Part shown: piece after piece, positions 35,989 to 43,810 of the stretch | How the letters are laid out: each line of letters begins with the position of its first letter | How positions within the stretch are numbered: the first letter of the stretch is position 1 | Assembly: GCA_022760475.1 (NCBI GenBank) | Contig: JALEFZ010000043.1 | Coordinates: 1-64,000, forward strand | Length of the DNA: 64,000 nt | Reading direction: 5' to 3' | Source of the DNA: Bacteroidia bacterium | Lineage (GTDB): Bacteria > Bacteroidota > Bacteroidia > J057 | Made by a program: the position numbers and the translations under genes | The notes under the pieces: generated by a model | Told to the model about the DNA's origin: nothing | Database searches by the model: none | What the model saw: only the letters and a program-made list of their open reading frames with translations

Positions 35989-37977
35989 ATGACCTATTTA
36001 TATTCTCTCATCATTGTTTTGCCCTTATTGGGAGCCTTGATCATTGGCTTGGGGGGATTGATGAGCGCGGGATTCAGGAAGAATGAAGGCCTTATTGGCC
36101 TACTTGGAACTGCTGCGGTAGGTATTCCCTTTTTGGTTATTCTATATGCCTTCTTCTCCTATCCAGGAGACGCTCAGATTTATGAAATCTTCCCATGGAT
36201 GGAGGCTGGAAAACTCAAGATCAATTTTTCCTATCAACATGACGAGCTTTCCCTCTTAATGGGGATGATCGTTACAGGTGTGGGAATGCTAATCCATATG
36301 TATTCCATTGGGTACATGAAGGGAGATGAAGGATTTTATAAATACTTCACTTATCTGAATCTTTTTATCTTCTCGATGAACAACCTGATTCTTGGAGATA
36401 ACATGGTCGTGATGTTTCTGGGATGGGAAGGTGTAGGATTGTGTTCTTACCTCCTGATTGGCTTTTGGTACAAGGACATGCCTAAGGCAAATGCTGCTCA
36501 AAAGGCATTCGTGGCCAACAGAATTGGTGATTTCGCCATGTTGATTGCCATGTTTATGATGTACAAGTCAATGGCTTCCGTCAGTGAATTCGTAAATCTT
36601 TCCTTTGTAGATATAATTGACCATGCGCATCATGGAGGCTTTGGAGACAACACCTTCTGGATCGCTCTATTGGTATTCATTGCAGCAACCGGTAAATCTG
36701 CCCAGATACCTTTATTTGTATGGCTACCTGACGCGATGGCAGGTCCTACTCCTGTATCTGCATTGATCCACGCCGCTACAATGGTTACCTCAGGTATTTA
36801 CCTGATTGCGAGGCTACACCCTATATTTGAAGCAAGCCCTGAGGTTTTATCGATCATCGTCGTTGTGGCAGCCCTTACAGCAGTCATCGCCGCTTTCACA
36901 GCCATTGCTCAAAATGACATCAAAAAAGTTCTGGCATATTCTACCGTTTCTCAGCTAGGATTCATGTTCATGGCCTTGGGTGCAGGAGCTTATGTTACGG
37001 CGATCTTCCACGTGATGACTCACGCCTTCTTTAAGGCATGTTTGTTCCTCGGATCGGGTTCTGTCATTCATGCCATGGAGCACATGCACACGGTAGAAGA
37101 TCCTCAAGATGTGAGAACGATGGGTGGCTTGAGGAAATACATGCCTGCAACAGGCAATACATTCTGGATTTCTACACTTGCCATATCAGGAATTATTCCA
37201 CTATCGGGCTTCTTTTCCAAGGACGAGATTCTGTCCAGCCTCTTCTTTTATGGTGAAGGCTTTGACCTTTATAAAGTGATCTGGTTTGTAGCCCTTATTA
37301 CTGCTGCAGTTACAGCGTTTTATATGACAAGGGTTACCATGCTGACTTTTGAAGGCAGTGAGCGATTCCCTGACGCTAAAAAGCCTCATGAAAGCCCTGC
37401 AATCATGACGATTCCTCTTTGGATACTTGCTGGCTTGGCAGTTGTTGGTGGCTTCCTTGGCTTGCCAATTTTCCTTGGAGATTTGCTGGGCATGGGAGAA
37501 GGCATCAACTGGATCGGACATGGGTGGTTAGAGCACATCATTCACAGTGAAAATGCCCATGCCATTCACGAGCATGCCCATGAAAATGTCTTGATCGAAT
37601 ATGGCCTGGTTGGTCTATCCATGCTGGTTGCAATTATGGCGGTATTCCTTACCAGGAATTTTTACCGTAAGCATGGCCTTGCAGGCGATGAGAAGGTTAG
37701 AAACTTTTTTGGAGGCTTCTACAAAGTCATGCAAGGCAAATTTTACTTTGATGAGTTTTATCAGCGTACAATTATTGGGCCCTTCAACTGGTTGGGTGAA
37801 AATGTAATTAAGTGGGCTGAAGAAAATATTGTGGATGGTGCTGTAAAGGCCATCTCCGAAGGGGTAAAGAACATTGGTGATGTATTCAAGCAACTACAAT
37901 CAGGTTTGGTTTCCAATTACCTATTGATTGTTTCTCTTGGAGTACTAGCTATGCTTACCTATCTGATTTTTGGATAA
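35989..37977 (+). CDS. nuoL: NADH-quinone oxidoreductase subunit L
   Basis: Largest antiporter-like, proton-pumping subunit of complex I. The 662-residue protein has at least 14 transmembrane helices and, near the C-terminus, the amphipathic lateral helix region. Signature segments: LGWEGVGLCSYLLIGFWY with the key glutamate, the KSAQIPLFVWLPDAMAGPTP lysine-containing loop, HAATMVTSGIYL and HAFFKACLFLGSGS. A His-rich stretch (HSENAHAIHEHAHENV, about 520-535) lies in a loop. A terminator follows directly, so nuoM and nuoN are not co-transcribed. Confidence 0.97.
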   Translation: MTYLYSLIIVLPLLGALIIGLGGLMSAGFRKNEGLIGLLGTAAVGIPFLVILYAFFSYPGDAQIYEIFPWMEAGKLKINFSYQHDELSLLMGMIVTGVGMLIHMYSIGYMKGDEGFYKYFTYLNLFIFSMNNLILGDNMVVMFLGWEGVGLCSYLLIGFWYKDMPKANAAQKAFVANRIGDFAMLIAMFMMYKSMASVSEFVNLSFVDIIDHAHHGGFGDNTFWIALLVFIAATGKSAQIPLFVWLPDAMAGPTPVSALIHAATMVTSGIYLIARLHPIFEASPEVLSIIVVVAALTAVIAAFTAIAQNDIKKVLAYSTVSQLGFMFMALGAGAYVTAIFHVMTHAFFKACLFLGSGSVIHAMEHMHTVEDPQDVRTMGGLRKYMPATGNTFWISTLAISGIIPLSGFFSKDEILSSLFFYGEGFDLYKVIWFVALITAAVTAFYMTRVTMLTFEGSERFPDAKKPHESPAIMTIPLWILAGLAVVGGFLGLPIFLGDLLGMGEGINWIGHGWLEHIIHSENAHAIHEHAHENVLIEYGLVGLSMLVAIMAVFLTRNFYRKHGLAGDEKVRNFFGGFYKVMQGKFYFDEFYQRTIIGPFNWLGENVIKWAEENIVDGAVKAISEGVKNIGDVFKQLQSGLVSNYLLIVSLGVLAMLTYLIFG

Positions 37978-38001
37978 ATATTCTTCCTATACACACAAGC
38001 G

Positions 38002-38032
38002 AAAGCCATTCCTGTCTGGAGTGGCTTTTTTT
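38002..38032 (+). terminator. Terminator after nuoL
   Basis: AAAGCCATT (38002-38010) pairs with AGTGGCTTT (38020-38028), including one G-U pair, then T to 38032. It closes the kdsB-nuoJKL stretch. The rest of the gap to 38269 shows no gene. Confidence 0.85.
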
Positions 38033-38205
38033 ATGCCCTGTTATGTTACATCAAATACTATGGCTATAAGCCCTTGGAATAAGCCAGAAAATTATTAGAA
38101 CAAGGAATGGCAATCACTGAAATTCTTTCTCTTGTTTTTTTATCAGAGGTAAAATCTCAGGACTTAGCGTAAGAATAGCTAAATAAAGGATTGCCCTTAA
38201 ATACG

Positions 38206-38242
38206 TTCAACTCTGCCAGCTTGAAGTTCTGACAGAGTTGAA
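38206..38242 (-). terminator. Hairpin downstream of the outer-membrane receptor gene
   Basis: TTCAACTCTG (38206-38215) pairs with CAGAGTTGAA (38233-38242), extended by CAG/CTG after a single mismatch. It lies 28 bases beyond the stop of the minus-strand barrel gene. No T-run follows on the minus strand, so termination is only a guess. Confidence 0.45.
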
Positions 38243-38269
38243 AGAATATAGTAAATATGTATCGCGATC

Positions 38270-40639
38270 TTAGCGCCTGCGTCTACCCGAAAACTCCATC
38301 GCCTCTCCTTTACCAAATCCATAACTGAAGCCGGCTACAATGAACCTCCCCCTAAACCTGCGGTTGTACTGGTAAAAATTGGGCTGGAAGGTATTGGATT
38401 CACGGATCCTCGAAGCAAAAATGTCTCTGACACTCAAGTTGAATATGCCCCTTCCCTTCAGGATTTTTTTTCTAAGGCCAAGGTTCGCAAATAACTGGTC
38501 TGATACCTCACCTTGGACTGTTTGAAAGGCAGATTCATATCTACCTGTGATTTCAGCATCTATGCTGGCAGGTAGCTTAAACTTGGCTGTCAATTTGGCA
38601 TTCCATCTACTGGCAGTAAAGTCAAAGCTGGTAGCATCAAAACTCCCTACTCTATTGAAAAATAGATAAGTCGCATCTCCATTGAATGTTATCCATTTAG
38701 CAGGTTCATACTTTCCGTTTAACTCAATTCCAGTGGATTGATCAGTTCCCAGGTTGACGGGCTTGAAAGTTGTTACGTTATCCTCAAAGCTTGAAATACG
38801 CTCGATCACATCCGTAGTGTAACGGTGAAAGACCCCGGCGTTGATAGATGCCTGATTAAGGATGAAGATACTCGTCAATTCGTAGGAATCAGTAAACTCT
38901 GGCAAGAGGTCGGGGTTACCTGTACGAATGCTAAAGTTATTTCTGATATTAAAAAAGGGATTCAAGTCCCAAAGCCTCGGGCGATAGATTCTTCTGGAGT
39001 AGCCTGCCTGAATAGAGACCCTCTTTGTGAATTTGTATGAAGTATGCGCACTGGGAAAAAGGTTGGTGAAATTCCTCGTATTGCTCTCAGAAGTGTTGAC
39101 AAGGAAGGTATTCAGGTCTGTGTTCTCTGCCCTTAACCCTAACTTTAGACCCCATTTTTCTCCTTCATAAGCTCCTGTCCCATATAGTCCAAGGACATTT
39201 TGGGAAAACTCAAAGATGTTGGTGAGTCCATCATCCTGTATCCACTCCCCACTGAGGAAATTACTTACTGCAAAGTCATTGCTCACATTATTGATCACAT
39301 ATTGTGCTCCCGTCTCAATGCTCCAGTACTTCTTGAAGGGCTTGGTATAGTCCAACTTGAAGGTATATCGAGCTTCCTGAAAGTTGGTGCGGGTTTGTTG
39401 TTCTCCACTTTCCCCATCTCCGATAATGCTGGTGTTCAGGAACTCTGATGACTGATCTTTTCCAAAGAAATTCCCCAATGCACTGAACAATAAGTCATGT
39501 TCTTTGTGATCCTTAAAGTCTTTTTTGTACTGAAGTTCATACCTGTACTTTGGGTTGGTTGCACTGGTGGTTTCTTCCCTTTTCCATTGAGAAATCAGGA
39601 CATCTTCTTCGTCGAACAGTTGAAAGTTGGTTTCTGAGGGTTGATCCTCTATCTCATATGCGAAGTTACCTGATAGGGTAATTACATTGTACTTATTGAT
39701 ATGATAATCGGTTCCCAAAACAAAGTTGTAAAAGTTTTCATTTCTAAACTCCTCCCCATCTGAGATCAATCTTGTTCCTGTAATCAGGTTTTCGTTGATG
39801 TTATCGACCTGATTGGGCTGGACCCTGTAACCAGCCCCCAACTGGGTAAAGAGGTTGAACTTCTCAGTTCTCCTGTTCATGCTCAAACCGAAACTGTGGT
39901 TTTGGGGGAAGCCTGTATTTATGGTAAATGATCCATTTATACCTTTCTTTTCTTCTTTTTTTAGGACAATATTCAGGATGCCAGAAGTTCCCTCAGCATC
40001 GTATTTGGCTGAAGGATTGGTGATTACTTCAATCTTTTCGATCATGTCAGCTGTGATCGATCCCAGGGCATTGCCCTGCTCACTGGCCAGAACTGACGGC
40101 TTTCCATTTATCAAAATCTGAACCCCTTGACTTCCCCTCAAACTGATGTCTCCCTCGATGCTGACATTTACGCTGGGCACATTATTGAGGACTTCCAGGG
40201 CACTGGCCCCCGTACTGCTCAGGTCTTTGCCTACATTGAAAACTCGTTTATCAAGTTTGAACTCCATTTGAGACTTCTCTCCCGAGATTACGACTTCCTC
40301 CATTGTCATTCCACTCTCCTTAAGTTGGATTTGTCCCAGGTCGAGACGGTTATTTTCACCTACAGCTCTATGGATATTAAGTGTTTCGTAGCCTAAAAAG
40401 CTCACCTGAATGAGGATATCTTGCGAAGGGGCTTTTAGCGTAAATCTCCCTTCCATGTCCGTTGTAGTCCCGCCAACTGTCTTTTGTGAAAGGGTGTCCA
40501 CTGCGACCACAGTTGCAAATTCAATGGGTTGATTACCGTTTACTACCTGCCCAATGATTTCTATCCGTTGGCCAAAAAGGGTATTGATCGCCAATAGGAC
40601 AATTATTGTAGAGATTGATAAGACTTTTGAATAACTCAT
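38270..40639 (-). CDS. TonB-family outer membrane beta-barrel receptor
   Basis: A 789-residue outer-membrane protein: signal peptide (MSYSKVLSISTIIVLLAINTLFGQ), an N-terminal carboxypeptidase-regulatory-like domain (about 25-115, IEIIGQVVNGNQPIEFATVVA), a TonB-receptor plug (about 120-225; GASALEVLNNVPSVNV, SLRGSQGVQILINGKP) and a large C-terminal barrel of the OMP_b-brl type. It ends in a basic GRRRR tail instead of the usual aromatic residue, which is common in this barrel family. Its substrate is unknown. A LytS/LytTR pair is divergently transcribed 211 bases away and may control it. Confidence 0.92.
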   Translation of the reverse strand: MSYSKVLSISTIIVLLAINTLFGQRIEIIGQVVNGNQPIEFATVVAVDTLSQKTVGGTTTDMEGRFTLKAPSQDILIQVSFLGYETLNIHRAVGENNRLDLGQIQLKESGMTMEEVVISGEKSQMEFKLDKRVFNVGKDLSSTGASALEVLNNVPSVNVSIEGDISLRGSQGVQILINGKPSVLASEQGNALGSITADMIEKIEVITNPSAKYDAEGTSGILNIVLKKEEKKGINGSFTINTGFPQNHSFGLSMNRRTEKFNLFTQLGAGYRVQPNQVDNINENLITGTRLISDGEEFRNENFYNFVLGTDYHINKYNVITLSGNFAYEIEDQPSETNFQLFDEEDVLISQWKREETTSATNPKYRYELQYKKDFKDHKEHDLLFSALGNFFGKDQSSEFLNTSIIGDGESGEQQTRTNFQEARYTFKLDYTKPFKKYWSIETGAQYVINNVSNDFAVSNFLSGEWIQDDGLTNIFEFSQNVLGLYGTGAYEGEKWGLKLGLRAENTDLNTFLVNTSESNTRNFTNLFPSAHTSYKFTKRVSIQAGYSRRIYRPRLWDLNPFFNIRNNFSIRTGNPDLLPEFTDSYELTSIFILNQASINAGVFHRYTTDVIERISSFEDNVTTFKPVNLGTDQSTGIELNGKYEPAKWITFNGDATYLFFNRVGSFDATSFDFTASRWNAKLTAKFKLPASIDAEITGRYESAFQTVQGEVSDQLFANLGLRKKILKGRGIFNLSVRDIFASRIRESNTFQPNFYQYNRRFRGRFIVAGFSYGFGKGEAMEFSGRRRR

Positions 40640-40850
40640 GAAAAAATTAAAATGATGTCATTGCTGTTGTTTGTCGTTGCGAATGTCACGCTCTTACAAT
40701 TTGAGGTGAAAAAGATTCTTTGAACGGCTGAGCTTTTCCCACAAACGGCAGGATCCACAAAAAATAGGCACATATGTAGTTTGAGAGGATATTCTTGTAG
40801 TTGATCTGGTTGAGTTTCTAATATCTAGGAAGAAGTATTAAGTTTATATA

Positions 40851-41882
40851 ATGTTTAAAGCCTCCAAAACTAATAGGTCGATATCCAGCGAGTTATTTTT
40901 TCAGTTGATCCTTCATCTGGGGGTTTTTATTTTCTATTCCTTTGATAAAACCCAGCCTAAAATCCAGGATCACCATTTTGCTTACTTCTTAAATTATTCT
41001 TCAGCAGCATTTTTAATCAACTACTTATTGCTTCCCAAGCTATTTTATAGGAAGAAATACATACAGTTTTTTCTGGCAACAGCTATTGTAATTGGCCTCG
41101 TCATTGTAATCGAGGAAGATGTCTTGGAACAAATTTATTTTGCTGATACCAAGGGCAAGACCTTTAATAATGCCTTTTTCACCCTTCTGGATGTTTTGCC
41201 AGTTATAGCTACCCTTTCGGGCTTTAAGTTTGCATGGGATGCCCTCTGGAAGCAAAATGAAGTTGAAGAATTAAAGGCTACCATTGAAGAGAGTGAACTT
41301 CAATTCCTGAAATCTCAGATCAATCCTCATTTTCTCTTCAATAACCTCAACAACCTATACTCCTACGCCATTGAGCAATCTCCCAAAACCCCTCAAATTA
41401 TCCTTGAGTTGAGTTCGGTACTGCGTTATATGCTCTATGAATGTAAAGAGGCTTATGTTCCCTTGAGCAAGGAGATCGAACAATTGGAAAATTTTACCCG
41501 TCTGAGTGAACTACAAGTAGAAGAGCGAGGAAAGGTTACCTTCTATAGCCCGAATCCTGACTCTCTTAGCCAATTTCAAATTGCTCCGCTTATCCTTATT
41601 GTATTCATTGAGAATGCTTTTAAACATAGCCAGGCCAGCCAATCTGATAATATCCGAATCGATATTAAAATTGAGGTTTCTGAAGACGGTGAACTGTCAT
41701 TTATTTGTAAAAACAATTATTACCCCATCAGTAATCTGGACAACCTGAGCAAAGGCATCGGCCTAGCAAATGTCAAAAAGAGGCTGGATCTAATTTATCC
41801 AGGAAAGCACAATCTTGAGATAAAGGAGAAGGACAATGAGTATGAGGTTCTACTCCAAATTCAACTAAGCCAAAGGTCATGA
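40851..41882 (+). CDS. LytS-type sensor histidine kinase
   Basis: A 343-residue membrane kinase. Four hydrophobic segments lie within the first 130 residues, followed by a coiled coil and the His_kinase core: His160 in KSQINPHFLFNNLNNLYSYA, ENAFKHSQ as N box and GIGLANVKKRLDLIYPG as G2 box. The C-terminal ATPase domain is short, as usual for this family. It overlaps the following LytTR gene by four bases (ATGA), so the two are coupled. There is no periplasmic sensor domain, so it probably senses within the membrane. Confidence 0.94.
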   Translation: MFKASKTNRSISSELFFQLILHLGVFIFYSFDKTQPKIQDHHFAYFLNYSSAAFLINYLLLPKLFYRKKYIQFFLATAIVIGLVIVIEEDVLEQIYFADTKGKTFNNAFFTLLDVLPVIATLSGFKFAWDALWKQNEVEELKATIEESELQFLKSQINPHFLFNNLNNLYSYAIEQSPKTPQIILELSSVLRYMLYECKEAYVPLSKEIEQLENFTRLSELQVEERGKVTFYSPNPDSLSQFQIAPLILIVFIENAFKHSQASQSDNIRIDIKIEVSEDGELSFICKNNYYPISNLDNLSKGIGLANVKKRLDLIYPGKHNLEIKEKDNEYEVLLQIQLSQRS

Positions 41883-42571
41883 ACTGCATCATCATAGAGG
41901 ATCAACCACCCGCTCAGCGAATCCTCAAAAAATATATAGAGGAGATAGGAAGCCTCGAACTCAAAGGGGTTTTTTCAAATGCTCTTCAGGCCATTGATTT
42001 TTTGAAAATGGAGCCTGTAGATTTGATTTTTCTTGATGTCCATCTACCCAAAATGTCAGGAATTGAGTTTTTGAAAACCCTTACAGAGCCTCCTGCCATT
42101 ATCTTGACTACAGCCTTTTCTGATTATGCCCTGGAAGGATATGAGCTTGACATTACAGATTATTTGTTGAAACCATTCTCCTTCCAAAGATTTGTAAAGG
42201 CCGTAAATAAGGTGCCTGGCAAGGACATGCTGCAAGGGACTTCTAATCCTACTCCTGCTAAAGACCTCTTCATCAAAAGTGGGCACGATTACATCAGAAT
42301 TGAGCTGGAAGATCTGCTCTACATCAAATCAGATGCTGACTATACCGAGCTGTATACCGAGGAGAAGAAGTACCTTTCTTCAGAACCATTGAGGAATTGG
42401 GTGCAGAATATTGGTAATGAGCAATTTGTACGTGTACACAAGTCCTATATCGTAAATACAAGTAAAATTGAGAAAATATCAGGGAATCAGATATACCTGA
42501 TCAAGGGAGGGGTGATTCCTATTGGACGAGTTTACAAGGAAGAATTTTTGAATCGCTTTGTAAATAAATAA
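41879..42571 (+). CDS. LytTR family response regulator
   Basis: A 230-residue regulator with a receiver domain (acidic IIEDQPP, Asp53 in LIFLDVHLPKMSG, Lys in YLLKPFS) and a C-terminal LytTR DNA-binding domain (about 130-228; DYIRIELEDLLYIKSDADY, FVRVHKSYIVN). It is translationally coupled to the LytS kinase upstream (4-base overlap). The barrel receptor gene on the other side of the kinase is a plausible target, by proximity only. Confidence 0.95.
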   Translation: MNCIIIEDQPPAQRILKKYIEEIGSLELKGVFSNALQAIDFLKMEPVDLIFLDVHLPKMSGIEFLKTLTEPPAIILTTAFSDYALEGYELDITDYLLKPFSFQRFVKAVNKVPGKDMLQGTSNPTPAKDLFIKSGHDYIRIELEDLLYIKSDADYTELYTEEKKYLSSEPLRNWVQNIGNEQFVRVHKSYIVNTSKIEKISGNQIYLIKGGVIPIGRVYKEEFLNRFVNK

Positions 42572-42599
42572 AGGGAAACAGCCTGAGCCATTTCCCTTT
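42570..42599. terminator. Hairpin between convergent LytTR and transaldolase genes
   Basis: AAAGGGAAA (42570-42578) pairs perfectly with TTTCCCTTT (42591-42599). The A/T-rich flanks give partial T-runs in both directions, so it can serve both genes. Confidence 0.7.
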
Positions 42600-42619
42600 G
42601 GTATATAGAATTCAAATGA

Positions 42620-43270
42620 TTATCCCTGAGTAGCTTTGGCGTGGTCAGCCAGGAACTTTTCAAGACCACTGTCAGTAAGTGGGTGCTTCAGAAGACCAGT
42701 GATAACTTTCAATGGCATGGTAGCAACATCAGCACCTACAAGGGCAGCGTTCAAAACGTGCTGGTTGTGGCGGATAGAAGCAGCCAAAATCTCGGTTTTC
42801 AATCCGTAGTTATCAAAAATAATCCTGATCTGCTCGATGAGCTGCATTCCCTCGTGTCCAATGTCATCGAGACGTCCGATGAATGGACTTACATACTTGG
42901 CACCTGCTTTTGCTGCGATCATCGCCTGAATAGGGTTGAAAATCAAAGTAGTATTGATCTTTACTCCCTCACCAGCCAGGGTTTTGATTGCCTTAACCCC
43001 TTCCTTGATCATAGGAATTTTTACAGTGATGTTAGGGTGAATTTTGACCAGTTCACGTCCTTCTCGAAGGATACCTTCGTAGTCCGTAGAGATCACCTCC
43101 GCACTCACATCTCCGTCTACGATTTCACAAATCGCTCGGTAGTGGCTCATAACATCAGTAATTCCTTCTTTAGCCATAAGAGATGGGTTGGTGGTAACCC
43201 CATCCAAAACACCCATGGCCTCAGCTTCTTTGATTTCGTCCAGGTTAGCAGTATCGATGAAAAATTTCAT
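42620..43270 (-). CDS. Transaldolase / fructose-6-phosphate aldolase family protein (TalC/Fsa type)
   Basis: A 216-residue class I aldolase with a TIM barrel, of the short transaldolase family. Features: [26 protein letters not shown], the Schiff-base lysine in NITVKIPM (about residue 85), [44 protein letters not shown] and AD-VATMPL. Most Bacteroidota members of this size class act as transaldolases of the pentose phosphate pathway; Fsa activity cannot be excluded. Read on the minus strand, TATCTTTC (43318-43311) with TTG 17 bases upstream resembles the phylum's promoter. Confidence 0.93.
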   Translation of the reverse strand: MKFFIDTANLDEIKEAEAMGVLDGVTTNPSLMAKEGITDVMSHYRAICEIVDGDVSAEVISTDYEGILREGRELVKIHPNITVKIPMIKEGVKAIKTLAGEGVKINTTLIFNPIQAMIAAKAGAKYVSPFIGRLDDIGHEGMQLIEQIRIIFDNYGLKTEILAASIRHNQHVLNAALVGADVATMPLKVITGLLKHPLTDSGLEKFLADHAKATQG

Positions 43271-43518
43271 ATTACTTGTAATTAGTGATTTCTTAATGCG
43301 TGGAACGGCTGAAAGATAGCCATTTTAATTAATCTCAAGAATTATAATTTGTTAATTTTTGTAGATAGTACGCAAACACTTCTTGAATGGTTTAAGAAGC
43401 TATCTTTTTTGGCTGAAAGATGTCAGATTAGATACATAGTCTAAGAATTCATCAAAATTTATTCCGATAAAATAATTAAACCCATTTGCTATTTCTGCTA
43501 CATATTTTATTTGCATAA

Positions 43519-43535
43519 AGACAAAGTTGTCATTA
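43519..43535. repeat. 17-base direct repeat, copy 1 (with dyad GACAA-AG-TTGTC)
   Basis: AGACAAAGTTGTCATTA here is identical to 46615-46631. The two copies flank the cohesin gene on either side. About 45 further bases upstream of each copy (from ATAATTAA..CCCA) are also similar but diverged. The core GACAA-nn-TTGTC is a dyad, as protein-binding sites often are. Confidence 0.7.
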
Positions 43536-43576
43536 CAAGACAAGCTAGGGTGTCAGTGTCATTTCGGACAACCCCA

Positions 43577-43692
43577 GGTGTCATTTCGAGCTTAAGCGAG
43601 CAATCTACTTACCGTACTGAATAGATCTCTTACGATAGGTCTAGATGACTTGTTCCAAGCGAAACGACAGGTGGACATGGGTCGAAATGGCA
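43577..43692. repeat. Degenerate GTCATTTCG-type dispersed intergenic repeat
   Basis: GTGTCATTTCGAG-CTTAAGCGAG-AATCT (43578-43606) starts the element; GCGAAACGACAGG (43660-43672) and GTCGAAATGGCA (43681-43692) are inverted versions of the first arm. Another partial arm GTGTCATTTCGG is at 43556. This resembles the small palindromic intergenic repeat (GTCATTTCGA..GAAATCT type) that is common in Bacteroidota genomes. The copy looks decayed. Confidence 0.6.
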
Positions 43693-43730
43693 TTTACCCT
43701 TTAGTGCTTTTAACTGGTAACTTGGATGAA

Positions 43731-43773
43731 TTAAGGGATCTTCTCAGTCTGGCCAGGCTGGAAGATCCCTTAA
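43731..43773. repeat. Long inverted repeat / hairpin
   Basis: TTAAGGGATCTTC (43731-43743) pairs perfectly with GAAGATCCCTTAA (43761-43773); inside it CAGTCTGG (43745-43752) can pair with CCAGGCTG (43753-43760). The whole 43-base segment is nearly one palindrome with a single bulged T. It lies 38 bases beyond the stop of the cohesin gene. No T-run follows on the minus strand, so it is not a standard terminator. Confidence 0.75.
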
Positions 43774-43810
43774 TTAGGTTAGGGGCAAAACCAAAATTTT
43801 GTGAGCTGTG

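Larger units (their letters stand above)
43271..43810. other. Repeat-bearing intergenic region
   Basis: 540 bases without a credible gene. It holds two copies of GGCTGAAAGAT (43307-43317, 43411-43421), the motif AGACAAAGTTGTCATTA (43519-43535), remnants of a dispersed GTCATTTCG-type repeat (about 43556-43692) and a long hairpin (43731-43773). A short reading frame at 43650-43835 has no features of a gene. Confidence 0.7.
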
